Below are positions 7,488 through 15,191 of a stretch of 21,837 bases of DNA, piece after piece. Made by a program: the position numbers and the translations under genes. Every line of letters begins with the position of its first letter. Positions within the stretch are counted from its first letter, which is position 1. Source of the DNA: Tannerella sp. GTDB taxonomy: Bacteria > Bacteroidota > Bacteroidia > Bacteroidales > Tannerellaceae. The stretch lies in assembly GCA_031277235.1 (NCBI GenBank), contig JAITMT010000290.1, forward strand, positions 1-21,837, given 5' to 3'. Below the pieces are notes generated by a model, which was not told the origin of the DNA, made no database searches, and saw nothing but the letters and a program-made list of their open reading frames with translations.

Positions 7488-9075
7488 ACGACTGAATACA
7501 AGCGATTTAGCAGGACTGCTGTCAAAACAGGCGAATTTGAATGCAAGGAGCGCCGAAAAATTTATTGACGCGATTGCCGATTTTGTGATGAAAGGAATCG
7601 AGACCAACAAATCGGTGAAAATCATAGGCTTTGGGGTGTTCAAAGTCGTGCTGGTGCGGGAGCGCGAAAGCGTTCATATCCAGACGGGCGAGCGATTCAT
7701 GATACCGGCTCACCACAAACTGTCCTTCATTCCGGACAAGGAGTTGAAAGAGAATATCAATAAGCCGTTTGCATTCCTCGAACCGGTTGAAACCGCCGAC
7801 GATTATCCTTTCAACCGCGGAATCGCTGATATTCAGGATGATGAAGATGATTTTGTAAGCAGTTTCGAGAATGAGGAAGCAGAGTTTGTTCCCGAATTTG
7901 CCGAAGAAGAACCGGAAGAATCCATCATATCCATTGTGGATGAAACACCTGAAAAAGAGGAAAATACGGATATTGTTACCGTAGAATCCGCCGAAGAAAC
8001 GAAAGCGACCGAGGCGCCGCCGGCAACCGACTATACCGAGTATGAAATCAAGCACGAATATTACGATTATATCAACCCGATTGTTACGATAGAAAGCGAC
8101 GGAGAGGAAATCAGGCATCAGGTTCATTCATTCCCCGAACCGGAAGAAGAATACGCCGAACTTGCCGAAGAAATTGTCGTTCCGCAGCCTGTAGCGACAG
8201 AACCGCCAAGATTTGTCCATCAGGAGATTGATATTCAGGAAAATAAGGAAATCTCTCAGGAATCGGAACCGGAATTGGAATTGGAATTGGCGGGAGCGGT
8301 TACAACCCCATCCTCCTCTAAAAAATTGCCGCTTTGGTTGTGGTTTTTGCTGTTGCCTTTATTGGTTATAGCGGGCGTAGGCGTCGGTACGTATGCTTTT
8401 CTGCATTTCAACTCGAATAACGGCGGTTTCACTTCTTCCGGAGGAGGCGATATGACAGCGCAAGTAACTGACGCTCCGAACTATCAGATGCCGCTGCCGC
8501 TGGGCGTCGTGCCGGGAGATTCGACCCGTACGACGGATTCTGTTTTCACTGCGGTTGCAGATACGGCACAGATTATTACCGAAAATACGGGCAATAAAAC
8601 CGATACGGGCAAGGATGAAAAACGGGTCATAGACTGGCTGGCGACAACGCCGAAGACGCCGAAAACGGAAAAGGAACAGCCCAAACGCGCCGACAAGCCC
8701 AATCCAGAAATAGAGCGCAAAAACAGGGAATTAGCCGACAAAAACAAAAAGGCGGAGGACACAAAGACCACTGCCACGACAAATACGAAAACGGTTCCCG
8801 CACAAATACGGACCCGGCAAGGGCAAACCTTGATGAATATTGCGCTGGAATATTACGGCGACAAAGTATTCTGGGTTTATATTTACGAATTGAATAAGAG
8901 CAAGATACCTGATTTCAACCGTATTCCGCTCGGCGTGGAATTGCGTTTACCTTCGACCAAGACTTACGACATCAATCCCAACAGCCAATCATCGGTCGAA
9001 AAAGCCTTTTATAAACAGCGGGAATTACGCAAAAACAACTCACAGTCAGATGCTTCGGACGAATACGTGCCGTAA
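7480..9075 (+). CDS. HU-domain protein with acidic linker, one membrane span and C-terminal LysM-like domain
   Basis: A 531-residue four-part protein. Residues 1-95 are HU-like (LAGLLSKQANLNARSAEKFI, then KSVKIIGFGVFKVV and an arm with QTGERFMIPA). Residues about 100-275 are a very acidic, Glu/Pro-rich linker. Two lysines (281-282) precede a single hydrophobic span at about 283-309. After it come a Gly/Ser-rich stretch, a Lys/Thr-rich linker and a LysM-like module at about 443-491 (RTRQGQTLMNIALEYYGD through NRIPLGVELRLP). The positive charges before the span favour a cytoplasmic N-terminus and periplasmic C-terminus. LysM modules generally bind the glycan of peptidoglycan, so the protein may link DNA to the cell wall (inference). 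It is co-transcribed with the upstream HU gene. A non-nucleoid role for the HU fold cannot be excluded. Confidence 0.85.
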   Translation: MNERLNTSDLAGLLSKQANLNARSAEKFIDAIADFVMKGIETNKSVKIIGFGVFKVVLVRERESVHIQTGERFMIPAHHKLSFIPDKELKENINKPFAFLEPVETADDYPFNRGIADIQDDEDDFVSSFENEEAEFVPEFAEEEPEESIISIVDETPEKEENTDIVTVESAEETKATEAPPATDYTEYEIKHEYYDYINPIVTIESDGEEIRHQVHSFPEPEEEYAELAEEIVVPQPVATEPPRFVHQEIDIQENKEISQESEPELELELAGAVTTPSSSKKLPLWLWFLLLPLLVIAGVGVGTYAFLHFNSNNGGFTSSGGGDMTAQVTDAPNYQMPLPLGVVPGDSTRTTDSVFTAVADTAQIITENTGNKTDTGKDEKRVIDWLATTPKTPKTEKEQPKRADKPNPEIERKNRELADKNKKAEDTKTTATTNTKTVPAQIRTRQGQTLMNIALEYYGDKVFWVYIYELNKSKIPDFNRIPLGVELRLPSTKTYDINPNSQSSVEKAFYKQRELRKNNSQSDASDEYVP

Positions 9076-9156
9076 GTATAACATTTTTTATATTTTCGTT
9101 CGGATTCTTTTAGCATATTTTAACAGGAAAAGTTTAGTTTTCTGAATTAACATTTC

Positions 9157-9164
9157 TAATTTTG
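9157..9164 (+). promoter_or_regulatory. Promoter of the MoxR-bat operon
   Basis: TAATTTTG followed by CACCCC fits the -7 box. The -33 element is weak (TTAG at about 9135). The leader to the ATG at 9224 is about 55 nt and A-rich. Confidence 0.6.
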
Positions 9165-9223
9165 CACCCCGAAACAGAAAAAGCAAAAGGAAATAATAAC
9201 AATCATAAATAATTTACTAATCT

Positions 9224-10219
9224 ATGAATGAGACAGTAGATATACGAGAACTAAACGAGCGCATCGAAAATAACAGCGCATTCGTGAATATGATTACGCA
9301 GGGAATGGGTCGCGTAATCGTAGGTCAAAAACATTTGGTGGATTCATTGCTGATCGGGCTGCTCTCCGACGGGCATATTCTGCTTGAAGGCGTACCGGGA
9401 CTTGCCAAAACGCTGGCAATCAAAACATTGGCTTCACTGATTGACGCCAAGTACAACCGTATTCAGTTCACCCCCGACCTGTTGCCTGCCGACGTCATCG
9501 GCACGCTGATTTACAGTCAGAAAAACGAAGAATTTACGGTGAAACAGGGACCGATTTTTGCCAATTTCGTGCTGGCGGACGAAATCAACCGCGCGCCGGC
9601 AAAAGTCCAGAGCGCCCTGCTCGAAGCCATGCAGGAACGTCAGGTTACGATTGGCGAAACCACGTTCAAATTGCCGCAGCCGTTCCTCGTAATGGCGACG
9701 CAAAATCCTATCGAACAGGAAGGTACGTATCCGTTACCCGAAGCGCAGGTGGACCGTTTCATGCTGAAAGTAGTGATCAATTATCCGAAGAAAGAGGAAG
9801 AACGTCAGGTGATTCGGCAAAATATTTCGGGCGAAAATATTGATAATAAGCCGATTCTGAATACGGCAGAGATTATCGAAGCCCGTAAAATCGTGCGTTC
9901 CGTCTATCTCGACGAGAAAATCGAAAAATATATTCTGGACATCGTTTTCGCGACCCGCACCCCCAACGAGTACGGTTTGAAAGACCTTTCCAACATGATT
10001 GCCTTTGCGGCTTCGCCGCGTGCGTCCATCAATCTGGCGCTGGCGGCGCGCGCTTTTGCGTTCATCAAGCGGCGCGGCTACGTGATTCCCGAAGATGTGC
10101 GCGCCGTCTGTTTCGACGTGATGCGCCACCGCATCGGTCTCAGTTACGAAGCGGAGGCAAACAATCTCACTTCCGAAGAAATTATCAGTGAAATTCTAAA
10201 TAAAGTTGAAGTTCCCTAA
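9224..10219 (+). CDS. MoxR-family AAA+ ATPase
   Basis: A 331-residue AAA+ ATPase. The Walker A motif is GVPGLAKT (56-63), Walker B is FVLADEINRAP (115-125), sensor 1 lies in MATQNP (157-162), and the MoxR hallmark EGTYPLPEAQVDRF follows at about 166-179. The C-terminal lid contains SPRASINLALAARAFA. MoxR ATPases work as chaperone-like motors on partner proteins carrying von Willebrand A domains. Here the likely partners are encoded immediately downstream (DUF58 protein, BatA, BatB). It is the first gene of the bat operon. The stop codon at 10217-10219 is followed by 283 nt of repeat-rich DNA, the only large gap in the operon. Confidence 0.95.
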   Translation: MNETVDIRELNERIENNSAFVNMITQGMGRVIVGQKHLVDSLLIGLLSDGHILLEGVPGLAKTLAIKTLASLIDAKYNRIQFTPDLLPADVIGTLIYSQKNEEFTVKQGPIFANFVLADEINRAPAKVQSALLEAMQERQVTIGETTFKLPQPFLVMATQNPIEQEGTYPLPEAQVDRFMLKVVINYPKKEEERQVIRQNISGENIDNKPILNTAEIIEARKIVRSVYLDEKIEKYILDIVFATRTPNEYGLKDLSNMIAFAASPRASINLALAARAFAFIKRRGYVIPEDVRAVCFDVMRHRIGLSYEAEANNLTSEEIISEILNKVEVP

Positions 10220-10502
10220 AAGCCCCCTAAATTCCCTTTTGGTGAGGGAGTTAAGTTCTTTGAGATTTTTCTAAAAAAATGTCCCGTTAGGGACAATAGA
10301 TTGGTAGAAACGCGGTTATCCACCCACAAGCGTGCCGTAGGTACGCCAAGAGATTCAGATTAAAAATTGCGTACCTACGGCACGCCACGGAGATTTGGCA
10401 TCGTTTTTCTACCAATATACAGCTCCTAACGGAGCAAAAAACAGAATTTAACAATCCACCCCTGATGGGGAATTAGAGAGGGGCTTCTCTTCTCTTAAAA
10501 GT
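10220..10502. other. Repeat-filled intergenic gap inside the bat operon
   Basis: No gene is seen. The left edge holds a C-rich stretch (GCCCCCTAAATTCCC, 10222-10236) and a small stem (10233-10249). The right edge holds CCCC-TGAT-GGGG (10459-10470) running into GGGGAATTAGAGAGGGGC. The left edge and right edge are imperfect inverted copies of each other. Between them lies the 155-bp nested palindrome annotated separately. No T run follows any hairpin on the plus strand, so it does not look like a terminator for the operon. Confidence 0.75.
10281..10435. repeat. 155-bp nested palindrome with paired terminal hairpins
   Basis: Three symmetric layers are visible. Terminal hairpins: GTCCCGTTAGGGAC (10281-10294) and GCTCCTAACGGAGC (10422-10435), inverted copies of one another. 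Next, 11-bp arms: ATTGGTAGAAA (10300-10310) and its reverse complement (10406-10416). Core, 17-bp perfect arms: GCGTGCCGTAGGTACGC (10330-10346) and its reverse complement (10369-10385) around a 22-nt loop. Spacers match on the two sides (5 and 5 nt; 19 and 20 nt). The layout resembles a non-autonomous palindromic mobile repeat or a structured RNA element; no protein is encoded. Confidence 0.9.
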
Positions 10503-11372
10503 ATGGAAACAAGCGAATTATTAAAAAAAGTACGGAAGATAGAAATCAAGACGCGCGGACTTTCGCGCAATATCTTTGCGGGCGAATACCATTCGGCATT
10601 CAAGGGGCGCGGCATGGCGTTCAGCGAAGTGCGCGAGTATGAGTTCGGCGACGATATTCGCGATATAGACTGGAACGTAACTGCCAGATATGCACGCCCT
10701 TACATCAAGGTTTTTGAAGAGGAACGCGAACTGACGGTGATGTTGCTCGTGGATGTATCCGGCAGCAAGGATTTCGGAACGGTCAATATGATGAAAAACG
10801 ACGTTACGACCGAAATCGCTGCTACACTGGCTTTTTCCGCGATCCAAAACAACGACAAAATCGGCGTTATCTTCTTTTCGGACAAGATTGAAAAATTCAT
10901 TCCGCCGAAAAAGGGACGGAAACACATTCTCTATATTATCCGTGAAATCATTGATTTTCAGCCTGAAAACAGGAAAACCGATATTGGGCAGGCGTTGAAA
11001 TACCTGACCAACGCGATGAAAAAGCGTTGCACGGCGTTTCTCATGTCCGATTTTATTGACAAGGGCAACTATTCCGACGCGCTGACGATAGCCAACCGCA
11101 AGCACGACGTCGTTGCTATTCAGGTATATGACCGTCGCGAAACGGAACTACCGTCGGTCGGATTGATGAAAATGCTCGACGCCGAAACAGGCGCGGAACG
11201 CTGGATTGATACGTCGTCCAAAACCATCCGCAACCGCTTCGGAACCTGGTGGAACAATCGCCAAAACGATATGATTCAGGCTTTTAAGAAATGTCACGTT
11301 GATTATGTTTCGGTGCGGACGGAAGAGGATTATGTGAAGTCTTTACTGGCGCTTTTTCATAAAAGAAATTAA
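10503..11372 (+). CDS. DUF58 domain protein of the MoxR/Bat system
   Basis: A 289-residue soluble protein. The family signature EFGDDIRDIDWNVTAR (47-62) is intact. A von Willebrand A-like fold follows with the metal-site motif LLVDVSGSKDFG (81-92; DVSGS at 84-88), and MSDFIDKGN near 181-189 is the later acidic strand. DUF58 proteins are regularly encoded next to MoxR ATPases and are thought to be their substrates or adaptors. In Bacteroidota the gene lies between the ATPase and the batABCDE genes. The next start is 2 nt after this stop, so translation is probably coupled. The start ATG at 10503 follows the repeat-rich gap. The precise biochemical role is unproven in this family. Confidence 0.92.
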   Translation: METSELLKKVRKIEIKTRGLSRNIFAGEYHSAFKGRGMAFSEVREYEFGDDIRDIDWNVTARYARPYIKVFEEERELTVMLLVDVSGSKDFGTVNMMKNDVTTEIAATLAFSAIQNNDKIGVIFFSDKIEKFIPPKKGRKHILYIIREIIDFQPENRKTDIGQALKYLTNAMKKRCTAFLMSDFIDKGNYSDALTIANRKHDVVAIQVYDRRETELPSVGLMKMLDAETGAERWIDTSSKTIRNRFGTWWNNRQNDMIQAFKKCHVDYVSVRTEEDYVKSLLALFHKRN

Positions 11373-11374
11373 CA

Positions 11375-12388
11375 ATGAACAATATAAAACGTCATACTAC
11401 ATTGATTATCTTTGCTTTACTGCTGTTATTGCCGCCGGTTTCCGGCGTGCAGGCGCAGCGTACGCTGGTCAATGTGAAACTCGATTCGGCAAGCATCCTG
11501 ATCGGCGAACAAACCATGTTGCATCTCGGCGTTACGACCGACCGCGACAGGCAGGTGCTGATTCCGCTGCCCGAAGGAGGACAATATCTGATGCAAGGCG
11601 TTGAAATATTGATGGTTATGCCGCCGGATACCGCCGATATTGACAACAACCGGATGACCATCAACTATGACCTGCTGATTACGTCCTTCGATTCGGCGCT
11701 TTATTTGCTGCCGATGTTTCCCGTGATTGACGGCGCGGACACGCTGTATTCCAATCAGGTAGCGCTGAAAGTGGTTTCGCCCGACGTGAATGTGGATAAT
11801 CCCGAAGAATACTTTGATATAAAGGATGTTTGGCGGGCGCCGTTCGTGCTATCCGACTGGTACGCATGGATTTACGGCGTGCTCTTTACATTATTTATAA
11901 TCTGTGTAATCGGCTATTTCCTGCAAAAAATGCGCAACCGCAAGCCGAAGGAAGAAAAAGAGGAACCCGTTTCCAAACTTCCGCCGCACGAGCAGGCTAT
12001 CAGGGAGTTAAAGGAAATTCGCGAACAGAAACTGTGGCAACAGGGACGCAACAAGGAATATTACACGGAAGTTACGGATACGTTAAGACGTTATATTACA
12101 GCCCGTTACGATAATTCAGTTCTGGAAAAGACGACATCCGAAATTCTGGATATCATCCGCGACGAGGAACCGGGCAACAAGGAAGTGTGGGATACCTTGA
12201 AACAGATATTGCAATTGTCTGATTTCGTGAAGTTTGCCAAACTGCATCCGCTGCCCGACGAAAACGATTTAACGATGTTCAATGCACAGTTATTCGTAGA
12301 AAAGACCAAACGAATCGTAATCGAAGCCCCTCCTCAACCCGTTGAGACGGAGGCGGATAAAATGGATGAAACAACTCTAAATAATTAA
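11375..12388 (+). CDS. BatD-like membrane protein of the bat operon
   Basis: A 337-residue protein without a standard gene name that I can give confidently. It has a signal peptide (residues 1-27, ending VQA-Q), a beta-rich periplasmic part (about 29-155), one transmembrane span (about 161-184) and a basic stop-transfer sequence (KMRNRKPKEEK). A cytoplasmic helical domain (about 200-315) follows, containing YYTEVTDTLRRYITARYDNS and LSDFVKFAKLHPLP. The same order, and a similar helical tail (compare EEVLRALWGYLSDKLN and CEFARYAP in BatD), occurs in BatD, so this looks like a shortened BatD paralogue. It sits between the DUF58 gene and batA with gaps of 2 and 4 nt. A role as partner of the Bat complex is inferred from context. 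Confidence 0.8.
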   Translation: MNNIKRHTTLIIFALLLLLPPVSGVQAQRTLVNVKLDSASILIGEQTMLHLGVTTDRDRQVLIPLPEGGQYLMQGVEILMVMPPDTADIDNNRMTINYDLLITSFDSALYLLPMFPVIDGADTLYSNQVALKVVSPDVNVDNPEEYFDIKDVWRAPFVLSDWYAWIYGVLFTLFIICVIGYFLQKMRNRKPKEEKEEPVSKLPPHEQAIRELKEIREQKLWQQGRNKEYYTEVTDTLRRYITARYDNSVLEKTTSEILDIIRDEEPGNKEVWDTLKQILQLSDFVKFAKLHPLPDENDLTMFNAQLFVEKTKRIVIEAPPQPVETEADKMDETTLNN

Positions 12389-12392
12389 TAAT

Positions 12393-13379
12393 ATGATATT
12401 TGCACATCCGAATTATTTATATTTATTGTTGCTGTTGATACCGCTTATCGCCTGGTACGTCTGGAGACTCAGAACGAAACAGGCAAGTATGCAGGTCTCG
12501 ACGATGCAGGCATTCGGCGACGGTAAAACCGTAACTGCAAGAGTTTTACTGCGGCACGTACCGTTTATTTTGCGAGTGATTGCGCTGGCGTTAATCGTCG
12601 TGATTCTCGCGCGACCGCAATCCACGAACAGTTGGGAAAACCGTGATACAGAAGGAATTGACATCATGATGGCGCTCGACGTTTCGACCAGCATGAGAGC
12701 GATGGACTTGAAACCCGACCGCCTCGAAGCCGCTAAAAATGTGGCGGCAACGTTCATCAACGGTCGTCCGAACGATAATATCGGGCTGGTTCTGTTTTCC
12801 GGCGAGAGTTTTACGCAATGTCCGCTGACCACCGATCACGCCGTGCTGCTGAATCTTTTCAAAGACATCAACTTCGGTATGATTACGGACGGAACGGCTA
12901 TCGGACTGGGTATTGCCAACGCGGTCAGCCGCATCAAGGACAGCAAAGCCATATCGAAAGTGATTATTCTCCTGACGGACGGCTCGAACAACATGGGCGA
13001 GATTGCGCCCGTTACGGCTGCCGAAATCGCCAAAACATTCGGTATCCGCATTTATGCGATTGGCGTAGGTACGCGCGGTACGGCGCCTGCTCCGTTTCAA
13101 ACGCCGTTTGGCGTTCAGATTCAGCAAGTTCCCGTAGATATTGACGAGCCGACCCTTCAACAGGTTGCTTCCGTCACGGGCGGTCAGTATTTCCGCGCGA
13201 CCGACAATGCGAGTTTGCTGGCGATTTACAACGAGATTGACCAGATGGAGAAAACGAAAATCAACGTTCAGCAATTCAGCAAGAAACAGGAAGAATACAT
13301 GCCCGTCGCGCTGGTCGTTTTCCTGCTGCTGGCGCTGGAATTGCTGCTCAGAAACACTGTGTTGAGGAATATACCGTAA
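12393..13379 (+). CDS. batA: BatA, von Willebrand A membrane protein
   Basis: A 328-residue inner-membrane protein with two N-terminal spans (about 7-25 and 56-73), a von Willebrand A domain (about 88-290) and a final span (about 303-320). The metal-ion-dependent adhesion site is complete: DVSTS (96-100), the threonine of GTAIG (168) and the aspartate of LLTDGS (196). These domains bind protein partners through a divalent metal. In Bacteroides fragilis the bat (Bacteroides aerotolerance) genes affect tolerance to oxygen and were proposed to help keep the periplasm reduced; their mechanism is not settled. It is followed after 14 nt by the paralogue batB. Confidence 0.93.
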   Translation: MIFAHPNYLYLLLLLIPLIAWYVWRLRTKQASMQVSTMQAFGDGKTVTARVLLRHVPFILRVIALALIVVILARPQSTNSWENRDTEGIDIMMALDVSTSMRAMDLKPDRLEAAKNVAATFINGRPNDNIGLVLFSGESFTQCPLTTDHAVLLNLFKDINFGMITDGTAIGLGIANAVSRIKDSKAISKVIILLTDGSNNMGEIAPVTAAEIAKTFGIRIYAIGVGTRGTAPAPFQTPFGVQIQQVPVDIDEPTLQQVASVTGGQYFRATDNASLLAIYNEIDQMEKTKINVQQFSKKQEEYMPVALVVFLLLALELLLRNTVLRNIP

Positions 13380-13393
13380 AAAAATGAGAAGTT

Positions 13394-14407
13394 ATGTTTA
13401 GATTTGCACATCCCGAATTTCTGTATTTATTGCTGATAATCCCCTTATTAGCAGTGTTATATATATATGTAGTAAATGCGCGGAAAAGAGCCGTGAAAAA
13501 ATACGGTTCGCCGTCGCTGCTTTCGACGTTGATGCCCGAAACATCTCCTAAACGCAAGGTACTGAAATACTTCCTCTTGTTGGCGGCGATTGCGCTGGTC
13601 ATTTTTATCATCGCCGGTCCGCAGTTTGGCTCGAAATTGGAAACCGTTAAGCGTCAGGGAATTGAAGTGATGGTTTGTTTGGATGTTTCCAACTCCATGC
13701 TTGCCGAAGACATCACGCCCAACCGGCTGGAAAAGGCGAAACAGATGCTTTCGCGCCTGACGGACGATTTGGACAACGACAAGATGGGCTTGATTGTCTT
13801 TGCGGGCGACGCTTTTACGCAGTTGCCGATTACGTCTGACTACATTTCCGCCAAAATGTTCCTTTCCTCCATCAATCCGTCCATGGTTTCGACGCAGGGA
13901 ACAGCCATCGCCGCCGCTATTGACTTGGCAATGCGCTCGTTTACGCCCGACGAAAAGTCGTCAAAAGCCATCATTTTAATTACGGACGGCGAAAATCACG
14001 AGGGCGACGCCGTGCAGGCAGCCAAGGCAGCCGCCGAAAAGGGCGTAAAAGTAAATATCGTCGGAATCGGATTGCCCAAAGGCGGTCCCATTCCGGTAGG
14101 AAATGATTATTTACGTGATAATCAGGGAAATGTAGTGATTACGCAATTGAACGAAGCCATGTGTCAGGAAATCGCGCAGGCGGGTAACGGCTTGTATGTC
14201 AGAGCCGACAATACAAACGGCGCGTTGAAAGCGCTGCAGGGCGAATTGGATAAAATGGCAAAATCCGATGTGGAAAGCAAAGTCTATTCGGATTATGACG
14301 AGCAATTCCCGACCCTTGCCTGGATTGCCCTGGCGCTTTTGGTCATGGAATTGTTGATTTTTGAGCGTAAAAACAGAATTTTCAGAAAAGTAAAACTTTT
14401 TTCGTAA
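13394..14407 (+). CDS. batB: BatB, von Willebrand A membrane protein
   Basis: A 337-residue paralogue of BatA with the same layout: two N-terminal spans (about 8-27 and 57-74), a von Willebrand A domain and a C-terminal span (about 307-324). The metal site is intact: DVSNS (97-101), the threonine in TQGTAIA (170) and the aspartate of LITDGE (198). Both proteins open almost identically (MIFAHPNYLYLLL and MFRFAHPEFLYLLL), which points to an old duplication. The pair probably forms the membrane platform on which the MoxR ATPase acts (inference from the family). The stop codon overlaps a promoter-like box 5 nt before batC. Confidence 0.93.
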   Translation: MFRFAHPEFLYLLLIIPLLAVLYIYVVNARKRAVKKYGSPSLLSTLMPETSPKRKVLKYFLLLAAIALVIFIIAGPQFGSKLETVKRQGIEVMVCLDVSNSMLAEDITPNRLEKAKQMLSRLTDDLDNDKMGLIVFAGDAFTQLPITSDYISAKMFLSSINPSMVSTQGTAIAAAIDLAMRSFTPDEKSSKAIILITDGENHEGDAVQAAKAAAEKGVKVNIVGIGLPKGGPIPVGNDYLRDNQGNVVITQLNEAMCQEIAQAGNGLYVRADNTNGALKALQGELDKMAKSDVESKVYSDYDEQFPTLAWIALALLVMELLIFERKNRIFRKVKLFS

Positions 14408-14412
14408 CTTTG
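14405..14412 (+). promoter_or_regulatory. Possible internal promoter box before batC
   Basis: TAACTTTG matches the -7 consensus and overlaps the batB stop. The ATG follows only 4 nt later, so a transcript from here would be nearly leaderless. No -33 TTG is seen at the right distance, so a chance match is quite possible. Confidence 0.3.
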
Positions 14413-14416
14413 TCGT

Positions 14417-15178
14417 ATGAATAGACTTGGAATTATACAAATCATGGCGCTGATGTTCGTTTTTTCGGCTGTGCAGGCAACCGCCCAGAAAGCCGAACGC
14501 AGCGACATCCGGAAGGGAAACGGCTATTATAAAAAGGAGAAATTCACCGAAGCGGAAATCGAGTATCGCAAGAGTATCGAAGTCAATCCGCGCTCCATGG
14601 AAGGTATTTATAATCTGGGGAATACGCTGTACCGGCAGGAGAAATATCCCGAAGCCGCCGAACAGTACAACCTGCTTGCCGGTCAGGCGCAGCGCATCTT
14701 GCAGGAAAACCCGAAAAATGTGGAAAAACTGTCGCAAGTATTTCATAATCTGGGAAATATCGGTATGCGGACGAAAGAATACCAGAAAAGCGTGGACGCC
14801 TACAAACAGGCGTTGCGTTTCAATCCGAAAGACGACGAAACGCGCTACAATCTGGCGCTGGCGCAGAAATTGCTGAGCGACCAGCAACAGCAAGACCAGA
14901 ATCAGGATCAGAACAAGGACGAACAGAACAAGGACGAACAACAGCAACAAGATCAGAAAGATCAGGAACAGGAACAAAACCAGGATCAGCAGCAGCAACC
15001 GAAAGAAGACCAGCAACAAAAAACGCAAGAGCAGCAGCAGCCAAACGAACAGATGAGCCGCGACAATGCGCAACAGATGCTGGACGCTTTTCTGCAGGAC
15101 GAAAAGGATACGCAGGAAAAAGTGAAGAAAATACAAATGCAGCAACAGCAAAGCCGCAAACGGGAAAAACAATGGTAA
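14417..15178 (+). CDS. batC: BatC, periplasmic TPR protein
   Basis: A 253-residue exported protein. A signal peptide ends near residue 23 (ATA-QKAE). TPR helices follow, with the repeat signature clearest at YYKKEKFTEAEIEYRKSIEV, MEGIYNLGNTLYRQEKYPEA and VFHNLGNIGMRTKEYQKSVD (about 37-142). The stretch about 155-210 is almost only Gln, Asp, Glu and Asn, probably unstructured, and contains a 15-bp tandem DNA duplication (14912-14941). A charged helical tail ends the protein. TPRs mediate protein contacts, so BatC is likely a scaffold of the Bat complex on the periplasmic side. It lies 9 nt after batB and 13 nt before batD. Confidence 0.9.
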   Translation: MNRLGIIQIMALMFVFSAVQATAQKAERSDIRKGNGYYKKEKFTEAEIEYRKSIEVNPRSMEGIYNLGNTLYRQEKYPEAAEQYNLLAGQAQRILQENPKNVEKLSQVFHNLGNIGMRTKEYQKSVDAYKQALRFNPKDDETRYNLALAQKLLSDQQQQDQNQDQNKDEQNKDEQQQQDQKDQEQEQNQDQQQQPKEDQQQKTQEQQQPNEQMSRDNAQQMLDAFLQDEKDTQEKVKKIQMQQQQSRKREKQW

Positions 15179-15191
15179 GATATTGATAATT

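Noticed and set aside
10281..10435. Reading the bat-operon palindrome as a CRISPR repeat or an intrinsic terminator
   Set aside because: There is no regular direct-repeat/spacer pattern. On the plus strand the hairpins are followed by A-rich, not T-rich, sequence.
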